A stretch of DNA of 64,000 nucleotides from an uncultured Pseudomonadota bacterium (lineage in GTDB: Bacteria; Pseudomonadota; Gammaproteobacteria; Burkholderiales; SG8-41). A program made the position numbers and the translations under genes. Shown here piece by piece: positions 34,547-43,929 of the stretch. Location: contig CAMPGR010000003.1 of assembly GCA_946885605.1 (NCBI GenBank), positions 1 through 64,000 of the forward strand. The letters are read 5' to 3'. Numbering within the stretch: the first letter of the stretch is position 1; each line of letters opens with the position of its first letter. Under the pieces are notes generated by a model. That model worked only from the letters and a program-made list of their open reading frames with translations, did not search any database and was not told the DNA's origin.

Positions 34547-36734
34547 TCACCAGCCGCGCATTGCCCTCTTTCCTCAGCACGTTCACGGACACATCGTGCT
34601 CGTGGCGGCGGAGCTCGATGTCCATGCAGTCTTCGCCCACGCGCAGCGCGCGCACCGTCACTTCCTGAAGGAACGGCGGCAGCCGCGGGCGTCGGAAGCG
34701 AAGTTCGGCCGCGCGGTGATCGATATCCATGCCGAGGCAGGCCTGCAGGAGCGCGAACGGCGCGGCGCTCGACCATGCCTGCGGCGAGCAGGCAACGGGA
34801 TAGAGGGTGGGACCGCTTCCCGGAACGCGCGAGAATCCGCAGAAGAGTTCGGGCAGACGCCTCAGATCCATGTAGCCCGCTGCATCGAACAGGCCCCAGA
34901 GCAGGCGCTCGACGTGCCGGGTGAGGCCGTAGCGCGCGAGCCCGAGCGCGATCAGCGCGTTGTCGTGCGGCCACACCGAGCCGTTGTGGTAGGACATGGG
35001 ATTGAAGCGTGCGCTCGACTTTGCAACCGTCCGGATGCCCCAGCCGCAATAGAGCTCCGCGCCCATCAGCATGTCGGCGACACGCGCGGCGCGTTCCGGG
35101 GAGGCGATGCCGGTGAAAAGCACCTGCCCCGCGTTCGACGTGCGCACGTTGCAGCGCCTCTTCGCGCCATCGAGTGCGAGCGCATAGCTCCCGAGTTCCT
35201 CGGACCAGAATGCGGACTCGAAGCGCTGCCGCGCGGTGTCGGCGCGCTGCTCGAGCTCCACCGCGAGTTCGGCATGGCCGAGTTCGCGGGCGAGCGCCGC
35301 AGCGTAGCGGCGCGCGGCATAGGCGTAACCCTGCACTTCGCAAAGCGCGATGGGGCCAGGGGCAAGGCTGCCGTCGGCATGGAAGACGGCATCCTGGGAG
35401 TCCTTCCATCCCTGGTTGACGAGCCCGCCGGCGCGCTGGCGCTGGTATTCGACAAAGCCATCGCCGTCCGGATCGCCGTACTTGTCGATCCATGCGAGCG
35501 CGGCGGAGATCGCGGGCCACAGCTCCGAAATCGTGGTGAGGTCGCCGGTGTGCCGGAAGTACATGCCGGCGAGCATCACGAAGAGCGGCGTCGAATCGAC
35601 CGCGCCGTAGTAGCGCCCGAACGGCACTTCACCGAGGCGCGCCATTTCGCCCCGCCGCGTCTCGTGCAGGATCTTGCCCGGCTCGGCGTCCGCCACGGGA
35701 TCGAGGCTCTGCGCTTGCGTGGCGGCGAGGAACTTGAGCACGCCCCGCGCGATGGCGGGGTCGATCCACATCAGCTCCATCGCCGTGATGATGCCGTCGC
35801 GCCCGAACGCCGTGCTGAACCACGGGATCCCGGCGTAGGGATAGACGCCCGCGCTCGTGTGCGTCATCAGCATGAAGAGATCCGCCATTGCGCGGCACAA
35901 GACCTCGTTGAAGATCGCGTTCGAGGTCTCGATGGTGGTCGCGCGTGCGGTGGACCGGCGCAGCGCGCGCCTCGCGCGCCGGATGCACGACAGGAAGCGG
36001 CGATCGGGGTCGGAAACTTCGTCACCTTCCTCGCACGCGACGGTGATGCATACCGTGGTGCGCCCCTGGGGGTCGAGCTCGAATTCGTACGTGGCGGAGC
36101 GCGTATCGAGCGAGTCCGGCCGGGGATCGAAGTGCAGCTTGGTACGGCGAGGCACCTCATCGAGACCCATGTATTCGAGGCAGACACGGTCCTCGGTCAG
36201 GATGCGGGCACGCTGTTCGCCGCGCGCGGGCCGCTGCTGTCCGCGCACCTCGAATATGTCGGCGAAGTCCGCGGCGAACACGAATCCCAGGCGCACGGTG
36301 CGGCGCCCGATGTCGAAATTGCGGATGGCCAGGCGCTCGTAGCACGCGCCCTGCCAAAGGAACTTCGAGCGAAAGACGTGTATCGTGTCGCTCGGCAGGA
36401 CCACCCGGTTGTTCACCACGAGGTCGGGATTCGTGAGATCCACCGTGAGCACCGCGTTGTCGTCGCGGATCGTGGAGCTCAGCAGTATCGGCTGCTCGCC
36501 GTTGATCAGAAACTGGAAGCCCGAGAGATAGCGCGTATCGTTGTGGTACAGCCCTTCCGGGCTCGATTCCCCCGGCGCCACGTCCCCGAGATGATTGAAC
36601 ACGCTGAAGGTGTCGCCGTGCTTCAGCGTGCGCGGGCGCTTGACGAGCAACGGCGAGGTGATCGGGGTGTAGAAATCGAGCGGGCTCGGCAGCCATTCGC
36701 TTCGCGCCGCCGCAAGCCGTACATTGCGTTTCAT
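34536..36734 (-). CDS. Glycogen debranching N-terminal domain protein (amylo-alpha-1,6-glucosidase-like)
   Basis: A 732-residue protein. The N-terminal domain (residues about 35-230; LKHGDTFSVFNHLGDVAPGE and EGLYHNDTRYLSGFQFLING) is the bacterial GDE-type N-domain. The C-terminal part (about 280-720) is a six-hairpin glycosidase fold with YPYAGIPWFSTAFGRDGIIT (likely catalytic acid Asp), NQGWKDSQDAV and SVWPHDNALIALGLARYGL. It would hydrolyse alpha-glucosyl branches or related glycans; enzymes of this group are often next to glycosyltransferases. Its ATG overlaps the end of the GT4 gene by four bases. Confidence 0.88.
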   Translation of the reverse strand: MKRNVRLAAARSEWLPSPLDFYTPITSPLLVKRPRTLKHGDTFSVFNHLGDVAPGESSPEGLYHNDTRYLSGFQFLINGEQPILLSSTIRDDNAVLTVDLTNPDLVVNNRVVLPSDTIHVFRSKFLWQGACYERLAIRNFDIGRRTVRLGFVFAADFADIFEVRGQQRPARGEQRARILTEDRVCLEYMGLDEVPRRTKLHFDPRPDSLDTRSATYEFELDPQGRTTVCITVACEEGDEVSDPDRRFLSCIRRARRALRRSTARATTIETSNAIFNEVLCRAMADLFMLMTHTSAGVYPYAGIPWFSTAFGRDGIITAMELMWIDPAIARGVLKFLAATQAQSLDPVADAEPGKILHETRRGEMARLGEVPFGRYYGAVDSTPLFVMLAGMYFRHTGDLTTISELWPAISAALAWIDKYGDPDGDGFVEYQRQRAGGLVNQGWKDSQDAVFHADGSLAPGPIALCEVQGYAYAARRYAAALARELGHAELAVELEQRADTARQRFESAFWSEELGSYALALDGAKRRCNVRTSNAGQVLFTGIASPERAARVADMLMGAELYCGWGIRTVAKSSARFNPMSYHNGSVWPHDNALIALGLARYGLTRHVERLLWGLFDAAGYMDLRRLPELFCGFSRVPGSGPTLYPVACSPQAWSSAAPFALLQACLGMDIDHRAAELRFRRPRLPPFLQEVTVRALRVGEDCMDIELRRHEHDVSVNVLRKEGNARLVITL

Positions 36735-37879
36735 CGTTTGCTTAAGGCGGAGATCAGCTCGCCTGTGAGAACACTATGCGACGGCGCGAGCGGCACTGCG
36801 CAGCCCGGCCCGATCGCCCGCCAGTGTGCGCCCGCGGCTCTTCGCGGCAGTTCCTGGGAGGCCGCAAGCCGCCGGTAGATCCGCACGTAGTCGGACGCCA
36901 TGCGCTGCGCGCTGAAGCGTTGCTCGAAGGCGCCTCGTACGCGCGCACGGTCGACTTCGTCGATATGCCGGACCGCGGCCAGCGCCTCGTCCATCGTAGC
37001 GACGATGTAACCGTTCACGCCGTGCGCCACGATCTCCGGCACCGAGCCGCAGCGCCATGCGATGACCGGTGTGCCACATGCCATTGCCTCGATCATGGCG
37101 AGGCCGAAGGGCTCCGGCCAGTCCACTGGGAAGAGCAGCGCCCGGGCCTTGCTGAGCAGATCGGCCTTGTCCGATTCGCCGACTTCGCCGATGAACTCGA
37201 CGTGCGGGTCGACGAGGAGCGGGCGGACGGACTCGTGGAAGTAGGCCTCGTCCGCGCGGTCCACTTTGGCGGCGATCTTGAGCTTGAGCCCGGTGCGGCG
37301 CGCGATCTCTATCGAGCGGTCGGGCCGCTTCTCGGGGGAGATGCGTCCGACGAAGGCGAGATAGTCTTCCGGCTTCGCGTTGAACGAGTAGAGGTCGACC
37401 GGCAAACCGTGGTGTACCGTGCCGGCCCAATTGACCGGCGGCATGGGGGCGCGCTGACTGTTCGAGATCGACACGAGCGGCAGCTCGTCGAACTCCCTGA
37501 AGAACCGCACGACCTCCGGTAGGTCGAGCCGCCCGTGCAGCGTCGTCATCACGCGCCAGGCCTCGTGGCGGCACAGCGGGAAGTGCAGGTATTCGATATG
37601 GAAATGGATGACGTCGAATTCCCTGGCCCGGCGGCGTACCTTGTCCAGCATCACGAGCTGCTGGGGCAGTGCAGGCGGGGCGGCGGGATCGAGCCGGAGC
37701 GCACGCTCGGCGCACGGCACGAGTTCGGCGGCCGTGATCGAGTCACCGCTCGCAAAGAGCGTGACTTCATGGCCTTGCCGGACCAGCTCCTCGGTGAGAT
37801 ACGACACCACACGTTCCGTCCCGCCATAGAGCTCCGGCGGCACGCGCTCGACCAGCGGGGCGACCTGGGCGATTTTCAC
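36731..37879 (-). CDS. Glycosyltransferase family 4
   Basis: A 382-residue GT-B glycosyltransferase. It opens MKIAQVAPLVERVPPELYGG-TERVV, continues HEVTLFASGD, IHFHIEYLHFP and FVGRISPEKRPDRSIEIAR, and has the donor-binding E-x7-E region EPFGLAMIEAMACGTPVIAW. It transfers a nucleotide-linked sugar in the cytoplasm; the acceptor is unknown. It is the first gene of a two-gene unit with the debranching enzyme (ATGA-type overlap), a pairing often seen in alpha- and betaproteobacteria. A trehalose- or storage-glycan-related role is plausible but unproven. Confidence 0.88.
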   Translation of the reverse strand: MKIAQVAPLVERVPPELYGGTERVVSYLTEELVRQGHEVTLFASGDSITAAELVPCAERALRLDPAAPPALPQQLVMLDKVRRRAREFDVIHFHIEYLHFPLCRHEAWRVMTTLHGRLDLPEVVRFFREFDELPLVSISNSQRAPMPPVNWAGTVHHGLPVDLYSFNAKPEDYLAFVGRISPEKRPDRSIEIARRTGLKLKIAAKVDRADEAYFHESVRPLLVDPHVEFIGEVGESDKADLLSKARALLFPVDWPEPFGLAMIEAMACGTPVIAWRCGSVPEIVAHGVNGYIVATMDEALAAVRHIDEVDRARVRGAFEQRFSAQRMASDYVRIYRRLAASQELPRRAAGAHWRAIGPGCAVPLAPSHSVLTGELISALSKR

Positions 37880-38028
37880 GATCGGCCTCCTTAAAGAACA
37901 GCAGATTCAGGAAGCGCGAGCGAGTTCTCGATTGTGTCGCTAATCGTGGGGACGGTGGGGCGTTCAAATGCAGCCCGGGGCGCAGCCCGCTGTGTAGCCG
38001 CGCCCCGTGCTGGTGGTGCAGCGAAAGA

Positions 38029-38649
38029 TCAGACGACGCCGGCGGTCTTTCCGGCTTTTGCCTTGTGAGCGAAGGGGTCGTAGGCGCTCATGATGTCCGC
38101 CGAGCCGGTGGAGGAGGCGGCGGGCTTCGATGCCTGCGCGCCGGAGGAAGTGCCGAGGGTCGCGACGTTGCCGGAGAGCTCGCCGCCTTCCTCGATGGTG
38201 ATCTTGCCGTAGCGAATGGTGCCCGATACCCGGCCGGTCGCGTAAATGATGAGGTGCCTGCGTGCGGTGAGCTCGCCTTCGAAGCGGCCGCGGATCTCGG
38301 CCACGTCAATACCGACGGTGCCCGAGAAGACGCCGTGCTCGGCGATCTTGATCACGCGGCTGTCCATCGAAGCTTCCACTCGGCCTTCCACGACCAGCGT
38401 GTCGCAGTCGGTGATCTCGACGCCTTTCAGCTTGATGTCAGGACCGACGATGAGCTTGCTTCCCGGGCCCTCTTCGCTCGAGGGAAGTGGCTTCGGCGGT
38501 TCCGGGATCTGCGGTTCCGGCTTCATCTCGAGCGGGGTGCTGCGGCCCGAAGGTGACGCGCCCTGCAGGGTGGGGGTGAGGTTCACGTTGCGGTTTTCTT
38601 TGCGCATGTTGTCGTCCTTCTTTCCAAAAATCCCGTCCCGGTTGAACAT
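38029..38649 (-). CDS. Bactofilin
   Basis: A 206-residue protein from ATG 38649 (AAGGAGACGC upstream). A disordered N-terminal tail (about residues 1-65, Pro/Ser-rich) precedes the bactofilin beta-helix domain (about 70-175): SKLIVGPDIKLKGVEITDCD, TLVVEGRVEASMDSRVIKIA, EHGVFSGTVGIDVAEIRGRF, EGELTARRHLIIYATGRVSG, IRYGKITIEEGGELSGN. An Ala/Ser-rich tail follows. Bactofilins polymerise without nucleotide into membrane-associated filaments that place cell-wall enzymes. The longer frame to 38760 has no ribosome site. Confidence 0.9.
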   Translation of the reverse strand: MFNRDGIFGKKDDNMRKENRNVNLTPTLQGASPSGRSTPLEMKPEPQIPEPPKPLPSSEEGPGSKLIVGPDIKLKGVEITDCDTLVVEGRVEASMDSRVIKIAEHGVFSGTVGIDVAEIRGRFEGELTARRHLIIYATGRVSGTIRYGKITIEEGGELSGNVATLGTSSGAQASKPAASSTGSADIMSAYDPFAHKAKAGKTAGVV

Positions 38650-38951
38650 TGCGTCTCCTTGGCGCTCGTTGTAGTTCAATGCGTACCCTGTGTAGCTCGC
38701 ACGCCCCATCCTTAGGCGCTCCGCCTTAGCAAGCCTCGTGCCCAACGATGCTCCACCCATCAGATCAAACCCTTAGAGAGTGCGCGTGCGGTTCGAAACG
38801 CGACGGTCTGTCGCCCGGGAGCGACGGGCAATACCTGCTTTGAAGATAAGCGGCTGATTTCGAGCCTGTAGATGGTGTCGTCGCAGGGCGACGATGATGT
38901 CGCTAAATCGCCACTGTGCGTCACTCCCGTCTGGCAAGCCTGTAGCGATGC
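38650..38951. other. Intergenic stretch without a recognised gene
   Basis: About 300 bp between the bactofilin gene and the hairpin cluster at 38952-39042. It should contain the bactofilin promoter. No open frame here has a convincing ribosome site or composition, and I see no clear promoter pair. Confidence 0.4.
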
Positions 38952-39045
38952 GCAAAAAAACGCGGCGGGTGTACCGCCGCGTTCAGAGCCGGTTACTTCG
39001 TGAGCAACCGGAGACCGGGGGAGGAGGAGGAACCCCCGGTCTGGA
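38952..39045 (-). ncRNA. Three tandem hairpins ending in a strong terminator; candidate small RNA or structured 3' UTR
   Basis: Read on the minus strand the order is: hairpin 1, 39042-39012 (AGACCGGGGG / CCCCCGGTCT, 10 bp); hairpin 2, 39011-38989 (CCGGTT / AACCGG, 6 bp); hairpin 3, 38983-38959 (AACGCGGCGG / CCGCCGCGTT, 10 bp, five-base loop), followed by a run of seven U (38960-38954). Hairpin 3 with its U-run is a textbook terminator. The 57 bases between the small gene at 39103 and hairpin 1 could be its 3' UTR, or the cluster may be a separate small RNA. Confidence 0.6.
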
Positions 39046-39102
39046 GGAGTCTGACGCGAGCGCCGGCGGCCTGTCCGTGGCGGCGCGTTCGCTTGGTCGT
39101 CT

Positions 39103-39303
39103 TTAGTGCTTCGGGCTCAGTTTGAGGAACAAACGGGCGCCCAACTGCTCAATCTTCCTGGTTACCCAGAGGATCGCATCCGCGATCATTTCGGCGTCCC
39201 GCATCGCGTTGATTGCGGCGCGGCGCTCGGTCTCCGACAGGCGGGCAGCGTTGATACGCTCATAAAGATTTGAACTGGTTTTTACTTCCGTATCTTTTCC
39301 CAT
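39103..39303 (-). CDS. Small hypothetical protein, 66 residues
   Basis: A 66-residue, charged helical protein (SSNLYERINAARLSETERRA, INAMRDAEMIADAILWVTRK) with a short basic C-terminus. It has no signal peptide or cysteine. ATG 39303 is preceded by AGGAGC. Codon use is less GC-rich than neighbours, as is the whole 39.1-39.5 kb stretch. It is followed by the hairpin cluster and terminator at 38952-39042. The family is unknown to me. Confidence 0.6.
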   Translation of the reverse strand: MGKDTEVKTSSNLYERINAARLSETERRAAINAMRDAEMIADAILWVTRKIEQLGARLFLKLSPKH

Positions 39304-39475
39304 ATCATGCTCCTATAATCCGGGCCGTGCAGAAAACTAATCCGAATTGTCAGAATTCTGGGCTCCGGTCAACTTTCAATGCAATTATAGACGCACTTTC
39401 GGGCATGATGTTGCATCGCAGCAGCTGATATATTATCATTCGTCAGAATAGAAAAACTAATGTGTAGAGCCCACT
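39304..39475. promoter_or_regulatory. AT-rich divergent intergenic region
   Basis: This 172-bp region separates the small minus-strand gene from the divergent LysR gene and is clearly richer in A/T than the rest of the window. It holds a perfect palindrome CAGAATTCTG (39351-39360) and two similar stretches, AGAAAACTAAT near 39331 and AGAAAAACTAAT near 39449. These could be regulator sites; LysR proteins often bind between themselves and a divergent gene. Confidence 0.45.
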
Positions 39476-40426
39476 ATGCGCCTGCCGCCTCTGAATGCTC
39501 TGAAAGCCTTTGAAGCTGCTGCACGCCACTTGAGCGTCAAACGCGCCGCAGCCGAGCTGAACGTGACCCCCGCCGCAGTGAGCCACCAGATCCGCACCCT
39601 CGAGGAATACCTCGGGGTGCAGCTTTTTCATCGCTACAACCGCGCGCTCGAGCTGACCGATGCGGCGCGAGCGTGCCTGCCCAAGCTGCGGGAAGGTTTC
39701 GACTGCCTCATCAAGGCCGTGGAAGTGCTGCGGGCGCAGAAGGGGACGGGCGCATTCACTGTGAGCGCAGCGCCATCCTTCGCGGCACGCTGGCTGATGC
39801 CGCGGCTGCATCGTTTCTTCGACGCCCACCCGGAAGTCGACGTGCGGGTTTCCGCCCGCATGCGGCAGGTGAGCGAAGGGGGCAAGGGTACCGTGGCCGA
39901 GCGCGCAACGATCGACGCCTGGCTCGCGGACTCCGATATTGCGATTCTCTACGGGCGCGGCGACTATCCCGGTTTCCACGTCGACAAGCTGCTGCCGCTC
40001 ACCGTCACCCCCATCTGCAGTCCGCGGCTGATCACGGACGAGGCGCCGCTCAACCGACCCGAGGATCTGTGCCACCACATGCTGCTGCACGACGATACGG
40101 GCGACCTCTACGACGGGGAGTCGTTCTGGGAGGTGTGGCTCAAGGCTGCGGGCGTAAACGGCGTGGACACGCAGCGCGGCCCGCACTTCAGTCACGCCGT
40201 GCTTGCATTCGAGGCGGCCATCGAGGGCGCGGGCGTGCTGGCGACGATGCCGGTGCTCGCCGCGGCGGATCTCCACGCGTCGCGCCTCATTACGCCCTTT
40301 CCGCTGCGCGTGCCGCTCCAGTCGGCGTACTACCTCGTGTGCACGGACACCGCGATGACCCGCCCCCCGGTCTCGGCATTCCGGGAGTGGCTCCTGCGCG
40401 AGGCGGCGCGCGAAGAAGAAGTCTAA
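39476..40426 (+). CDS. LysR-family regulator, GcvA-like
   Basis: A 316-residue protein. The N-terminal helix-turn-helix is LNALKAFEAAARHLSVKRAA with AELNVTPAAVSHQIRTLEEY, closely like GcvA. The effector domain (about residues 90-310) has FTVSAAPSFAARWLMPRLHR and DIAILYGRGDYPG, also GcvA-type. GcvA relatives control amino-acid or small-carboxylate genes; the target here may be the divergent small gene or the convergent MFS transporter. An AT-rich region with palindromes lies upstream. Confidence 0.88.
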   Translation: MRLPPLNALKAFEAAARHLSVKRAAAELNVTPAAVSHQIRTLEEYLGVQLFHRYNRALELTDAARACLPKLREGFDCLIKAVEVLRAQKGTGAFTVSAAPSFAARWLMPRLHRFFDAHPEVDVRVSARMRQVSEGGKGTVAERATIDAWLADSDIAILYGRGDYPGFHVDKLLPLTVTPICSPRLITDEAPLNRPEDLCHHMLLHDDTGDLYDGESFWEVWLKAAGVNGVDTQRGPHFSHAVLAFEAAIEGAGVLATMPVLAAADLHASRLITPFPLRVPLQSAYYLVCTDTAMTRPPVSAFREWLLREAAREEEV

Positions 40427-40508
40427 CGAGCGCCGCAAAATCGCTGGCGACGCTCTCCCTCACCCCCGGCCCGGCTTGCGGGCCAGCACGATCAACAGGT
40501 CGGGCGCG

Positions 40509-41720
40509 TCAGGTCGGCTCGATTGCCGGCCGCACGATCTGGCGATCGTCGATCGGGAGATTCACCAGCGCGGCGACGATGCCCATGGCGATGATGAGGA
40601 GCCACATGAGCCCGTACGAGCCGGTGGCATCGAAGAGGTAGCCGGCGAGCCAGATGCCGACCGAGCTGCCGACCTGGTGGAAGAGGAAGGCAATGCCGCT
40701 CAGGGTCGCGAGGTATCTCACGCCGAAAACATGGGCGATGAGCCCGCTCGTGAGCGGCACAGTGCCGAGCCACAGGAAGCCGATGATGGCGGCAAAAAGA
40801 TAGATCGAGAGCGGCGAAAGCGGCAGCGCGATGAATACGGCGACGAGCGCTGCCCGCGTGAAATAAAGGCAGGACAGAAGGTACTTCTTGGTGTACCGGC
40901 CGTCCAGCCAACCCCACACGTAGCTCCCGAAAATGTTGAAGAGGCCGATCAGCGCGAGCGCCATCATGCCGGTTTCCGGGCTCATCTTCTGGTCGAGCAG
41001 GTAGGCCGGGAAGTGCACCGAAATGAACATGAGCTGGAAGCCGCATACCGTGTAACCGAGACACAGCAGCACGTATCCGCGATGGCCGAAAGCTTCGCGC
41101 AGCGCCTCACCGATCGATTGCTTGTGGAACTGGTGGGCCTGCGCGTGCTTGTCCTCTACGAGCGCGCTTGAAAGCGGCACGACGAGCATCACGGTCGCGG
41201 CGAGGATGACGAGGGCGGTGTGCCAGCCCATGGCGTTGATGAGCAACTGCCCGTAGGGAAGCATCACGAACTGGCCGAAGGAACCGGCGGCGCCCGCCAC
41301 CCCGAGCGCGGCCGTGCGTTTTTCAGGCGGAAACGCCCGCCCGATGACGCCGTAGACGATGCTGAACCCGCTGCAGGCGAGCCCCACCCCGATCAAGAGG
41401 CCTGCGCTCACATTGAGCTCCCATCCGGTCGTCGCAAACGACATGAGCAGGAGCCCCAGCGCGTAGAGAAGCGTGCCGCCGATGAGCACGCGCGCGGTGC
41501 CGTACTTGTCCGCGATCATGCCAGTGAAGGGCTGCGCGAGCCCGTATACGAGGTTCTGCAGCGCGATCGCGACCGCGAACGTTTCGCGCCCCATACCGAG
41601 GTCCATCGTCATGGGCTGCAGGTAGAGCCCGAAGTTGTGCCGAACGCCGAGCGAGAGGGTGAGGATCATGCCGCCGCAGGCAAGCACGATGGCGGGTGTC
41701 CGCAAATTGGACTTTGGCAT
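40509..41720 (-). CDS. MFS transporter, oxalate/formate antiporter-like
   Basis: A 403-residue protein with 12 predicted membrane segments. The first half carries LSLGVRHNFGLYLQPMTMDL, AQPFTGMIADKYGTARVLIG (loop 2-3 motif D-x-x-G-x-R type) and VYGVIGRAFPPEKR; the second half VWGWLDGRYTKKYL. The pattern fits the OFA/monocarboxylate branch of the major facilitator superfamily, so the substrate is probably a small organic acid. It is convergent with the LysR gene. Confidence 0.88.
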   Translation of the reverse strand: MPKSNLRTPAIVLACGGMILTLSLGVRHNFGLYLQPMTMDLGMGRETFAVAIALQNLVYGLAQPFTGMIADKYGTARVLIGGTLLYALGLLLMSFATTGWELNVSAGLLIGVGLACSGFSIVYGVIGRAFPPEKRTAALGVAGAAGSFGQFVMLPYGQLLINAMGWHTALVILAATVMLVVPLSSALVEDKHAQAHQFHKQSIGEALREAFGHRGYVLLCLGYTVCGFQLMFISVHFPAYLLDQKMSPETGMMALALIGLFNIFGSYVWGWLDGRYTKKYLLSCLYFTRAALVAVFIALPLSPLSIYLFAAIIGFLWLGTVPLTSGLIAHVFGVRYLATLSGIAFLFHQVGSSVGIWLAGYLFDATGSYGLMWLLIIAMGIVAALVNLPIDDRQIVRPAIEPT

Positions 41721-41859
41721 CAGCTCTTGTCGCGCTTCAAAAACGGCGCATTGTAGCGCGAACGGGTGTGCGGGACGCCGCCATTACGACGTCATCTTGC
41801 TCTTGAACAACGCTTCTTGCGCAAAGGCGGGATCTGCCGAACAGGGTTAGGTCAGCCTG

Positions 41860-42201
41860 TCAGGCTGCTTCCCTGGAGGGACGAAGCGCCGCGGCGGGGA
41901 CCGCCATGCGAGCGTCGCGATCGAGCCAATCCAGGCGCTGCAGCGCGCTTCCCAGTATGTCAGCCGCGTCCTTCAAAATCGCGTGCTTCTTGCCGTAACG
42001 GTCGTGTAGCTTCGCGAATTCCACAGTGAGCACTGTGATCCTGAGGCGAACGTCGCCCATCCCGGATAGAGGCAGCTCGACGAGCTCGCGCGGCAAAATA
42101 CCCTGGACGTCGCCGTATCCCAGCGCTTCCAAATACGCGGTCAGCAGCAAGAAGATCTCGTGTTCGCTGCGCGACTCGCGTATCACGTTGCCGATCATCA
42201 T
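41860..42201 (-). CDS. Hypothetical protein, 113 residues
   Basis: A 113-residue protein with no signal peptide or membrane segment (MMIGNVIRESRSEHEIFLLL, LEALGYGDVQGILPRELVEL, TVLTVEFAKLHDRYGKKHA). A GGGAGTG ribosome site precedes ATG 42201. It lies 154 bp downstream of phoU on the same strand and might be read through from the phosphate operon. The family is not recognised. Confidence 0.65.
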   Translation of the reverse strand: MMIGNVIRESRSEHEIFLLLTAYLEALGYGDVQGILPRELVELPLSGMGDVRLRITVLTVEFAKLHDRYGKKHAILKDAADILGSALQRLDWLDRDARMAVPAAALRPSREAA

Positions 42202-42355
42202 GGTTCACTCCCGAACGATCATTGATGCTCCCCATGATAGGCGCCGGACATGACGGAAATTTGAAGTTCGCGCCTTCTGCCTCGCGAATCGGCGTATTTT
42301 TTGCAAGTGCCGAGCAGGGCGAAACCTTGTCGCTCGTGATCGCCCGCTTGCGGTC

Positions 42356-43063
42356 TCAGCTCAGGGCCTCGCGCTCCACCTGGTCGAAAGTGGTATGCCG
42401 CACATCGGTGCCCTTCACCATGTAGATGACCTGCTCGGACATGTTCTTCGCATGGTCCCCGATGCGTTCGATCGCCTTGGCGATCCACACGATTTCGAGC
42501 GCGGTCGAGATCGTGCGCGGATCCTCCATCATGAAGGTGATGAGCTGGCGCAGGATTGAACTGAACTCCTCATCGATTGCCATGTCTTCGCGGATAACGC
42601 CCGCCGCTTCCGCGGCATCGAGGCGCGCGAAGGCGTCGAGCGCCTTGCGCAGCATGTCCACCGCGATCTCTCCGGCGCGCTTGATATCCGCGAGCCGCGG
42701 GATCTGGAGCCGGCCGGGCTCGTGCACGTGCTTCGCCATGCGCGCGATTTTCTGCGCCTCGTCGCCGATGCGCTCCAAGTCCGTGACCGTCTTGCTGATC
42801 GCCATGATCATGCGCAGATCGCCTGCCGCGGGCTGGCGGCGAACGATGATGTGGCTGCATTCGTTGTCGATGCTCACCTCGTAGCCGTTCACGCGCCGGT
42901 CGCCGGCGATGACTTGGTCGATCAGTTCCAGATTGCCGGTGTTGAAGCCCTCGATCGCGGACAGGATTTGCGACTCGACGAGCCCGCCCATCTGCAGCAC
43001 GCGCGAGCGCAAGCCCTCCAGGTCGGCGTCAAATTGTCGGGACAGATGCTCGCTGTTAGGCAT
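42356..43063 (-). CDS. phoU: Phosphate signalling regulator PhoU
   Basis: A 235-residue protein made of two PhoU helical repeats. MPNSEHLSRQFDADLEGLRS, QMGGLVESQILSAIEGF, ECSHIIVRRQPAAGDLRMIM and RIGDEAQKIARMAKH mark the first repeat; IDEEFSSILRQLITFMMEDP and AIERIGDHAKNMSEQVIYMV mark the second. PhoU links Pst transport to PhoR, keeping PhoR in its phosphatase state when phosphate is plentiful. It is last in phoB-phoR-pstSCAB-phoU, 23 bp after pstB. Confidence 0.95.
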   Translation of the reverse strand: MPNSEHLSRQFDADLEGLRSRVLQMGGLVESQILSAIEGFNTGNLELIDQVIAGDRRVNGYEVSIDNECSHIIVRRQPAAGDLRMIMAISKTVTDLERIGDEAQKIARMAKHVHEPGRLQIPRLADIKRAGEIAVDMLRKALDAFARLDAAEAAGVIREDMAIDEEFSSILRQLITFMMEDPRTISTALEIVWIAKAIERIGDHAKNMSEQVIYMVKGTDVRHTTFDQVEREALS

Positions 43064-43086
43064 GGCAGGCTCTCCTCGCGGTGGTG

Positions 43087-43926
43087 TCAGCCGAACCGGC
43101 CCGTGATGTAATCCTCGGTCTGCTTGTGCCTGGGCTTGATGAAAATATCGTCCGTCGGGCCGAATTCCACGATCTCCCCAAGGTACATGTACGCAGTATA
43201 GTCCGACACCCGCGCCGCCTGCTGCATGTTATGCGTGACGATGACCACCGTGTATTCCCTCTTGAGCTCGTCGATCAATTCCTCGATGTGGCCGGTCGAA
43301 ATCGGGTCGAGCGCCGAACACGGCTCGTCCAGGAGCAGTATCTCGGGATTGATGGCGATGCTGCGGGCAATGCACAGCCGCTGCTGCTGGCCGCCCGAAA
43401 GGCTGTTGCCGCTGCGATGCAGCTTGTCTTTGACTTCGTTCCACAGCGCGGCCCGGCTCAACGCCATCTCGACGCGCTCGTCCATCTGGCCGCGGCTCAG
43501 GCGCTCGAAGAGCCGCACTCCGAAGGCGATGTTCTCGTAGATCGACATGGGGAAAGGCGTGGGCTTCTGGAACACCATGCCGATGCGCGCTCTCAGAAGC
43601 GAGAGGTCCTGCCTCGTGGCAAGCAGGTCCTCGCCATCCATGATGATTTCGCCCTCTGCCCGCTGCTCGGGATAGAGCTCGTACATTCGGTTGAAAGTGC
43701 GCAGCAAGGTCGACTTTCCGCAGCCCGACGGCCCGATGAACGCGGTGACTTTTCGCTCGGGTATATCGATCGTTATCGATTTCAGTGCCTGAAAGCTGCC
43801 GTAGTAGAAATTGAGATTGTGCACCTGGAGCTTCGGCACGAAGTCGGCCGCCACGGGAGCCTTTTCGCACGCTTCCGCGCTCGCTTCCCGGCGGATTTGA
43901 ACAAAGCCTCTTGCTTGAGCTTCCAT
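43087..43926 (-). CDS. pstB: Phosphate ABC transporter ATP-binding protein PstB
   Basis: A 279-residue ATPase. Walker A is [19 protein letters not shown], the signature [17 protein letters not shown], Walker [21 protein letters not shown], and switch His [14 protein letters not shown]. The N-terminus is about 25 residues longer than E. coli PstB, with a Glu/Ala-rich extension before [19 protein letters not shown]. It powers high-affinity phosphate uptake through PstC/PstA. It starts three bases after pstA ends. Confidence 0.96.
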   Translation of the reverse strand: MEAQARGFVQIRREASAEACEKAPVAADFVPKLQVHNLNFYYGSFQALKSITIDIPERKVTAFIGPSGCGKSTLLRTFNRMYELYPEQRAEGEIIMDGEDLLATRQDLSLLRARIGMVFQKPTPFPMSIYENIAFGVRLFERLSRGQMDERVEMALSRAALWNEVKDKLHRSGNSLSGGQQQRLCIARSIAINPEILLLDEPCSALDPISTGHIEELIDELKREYTVVIVTHNMQQAARVSDYTAYMYLGEIVEFGPTDDIFIKPRHKQTEDYITGRFG

Positions 43927-43929
43927 GCG

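Noticed and set aside
34596..36878. 760-codon antisense frame opposite the debranching enzyme
   Set aside because: It is a shadow; the minus-strand protein has recognisable catalytic and N-terminal domains.
38894..39106. 70-codon plus-strand frame over the hairpin cluster
   Set aside because: No ribosome site, Arg/Gly-rich shadow composition, and it covers the terminator hairpins.
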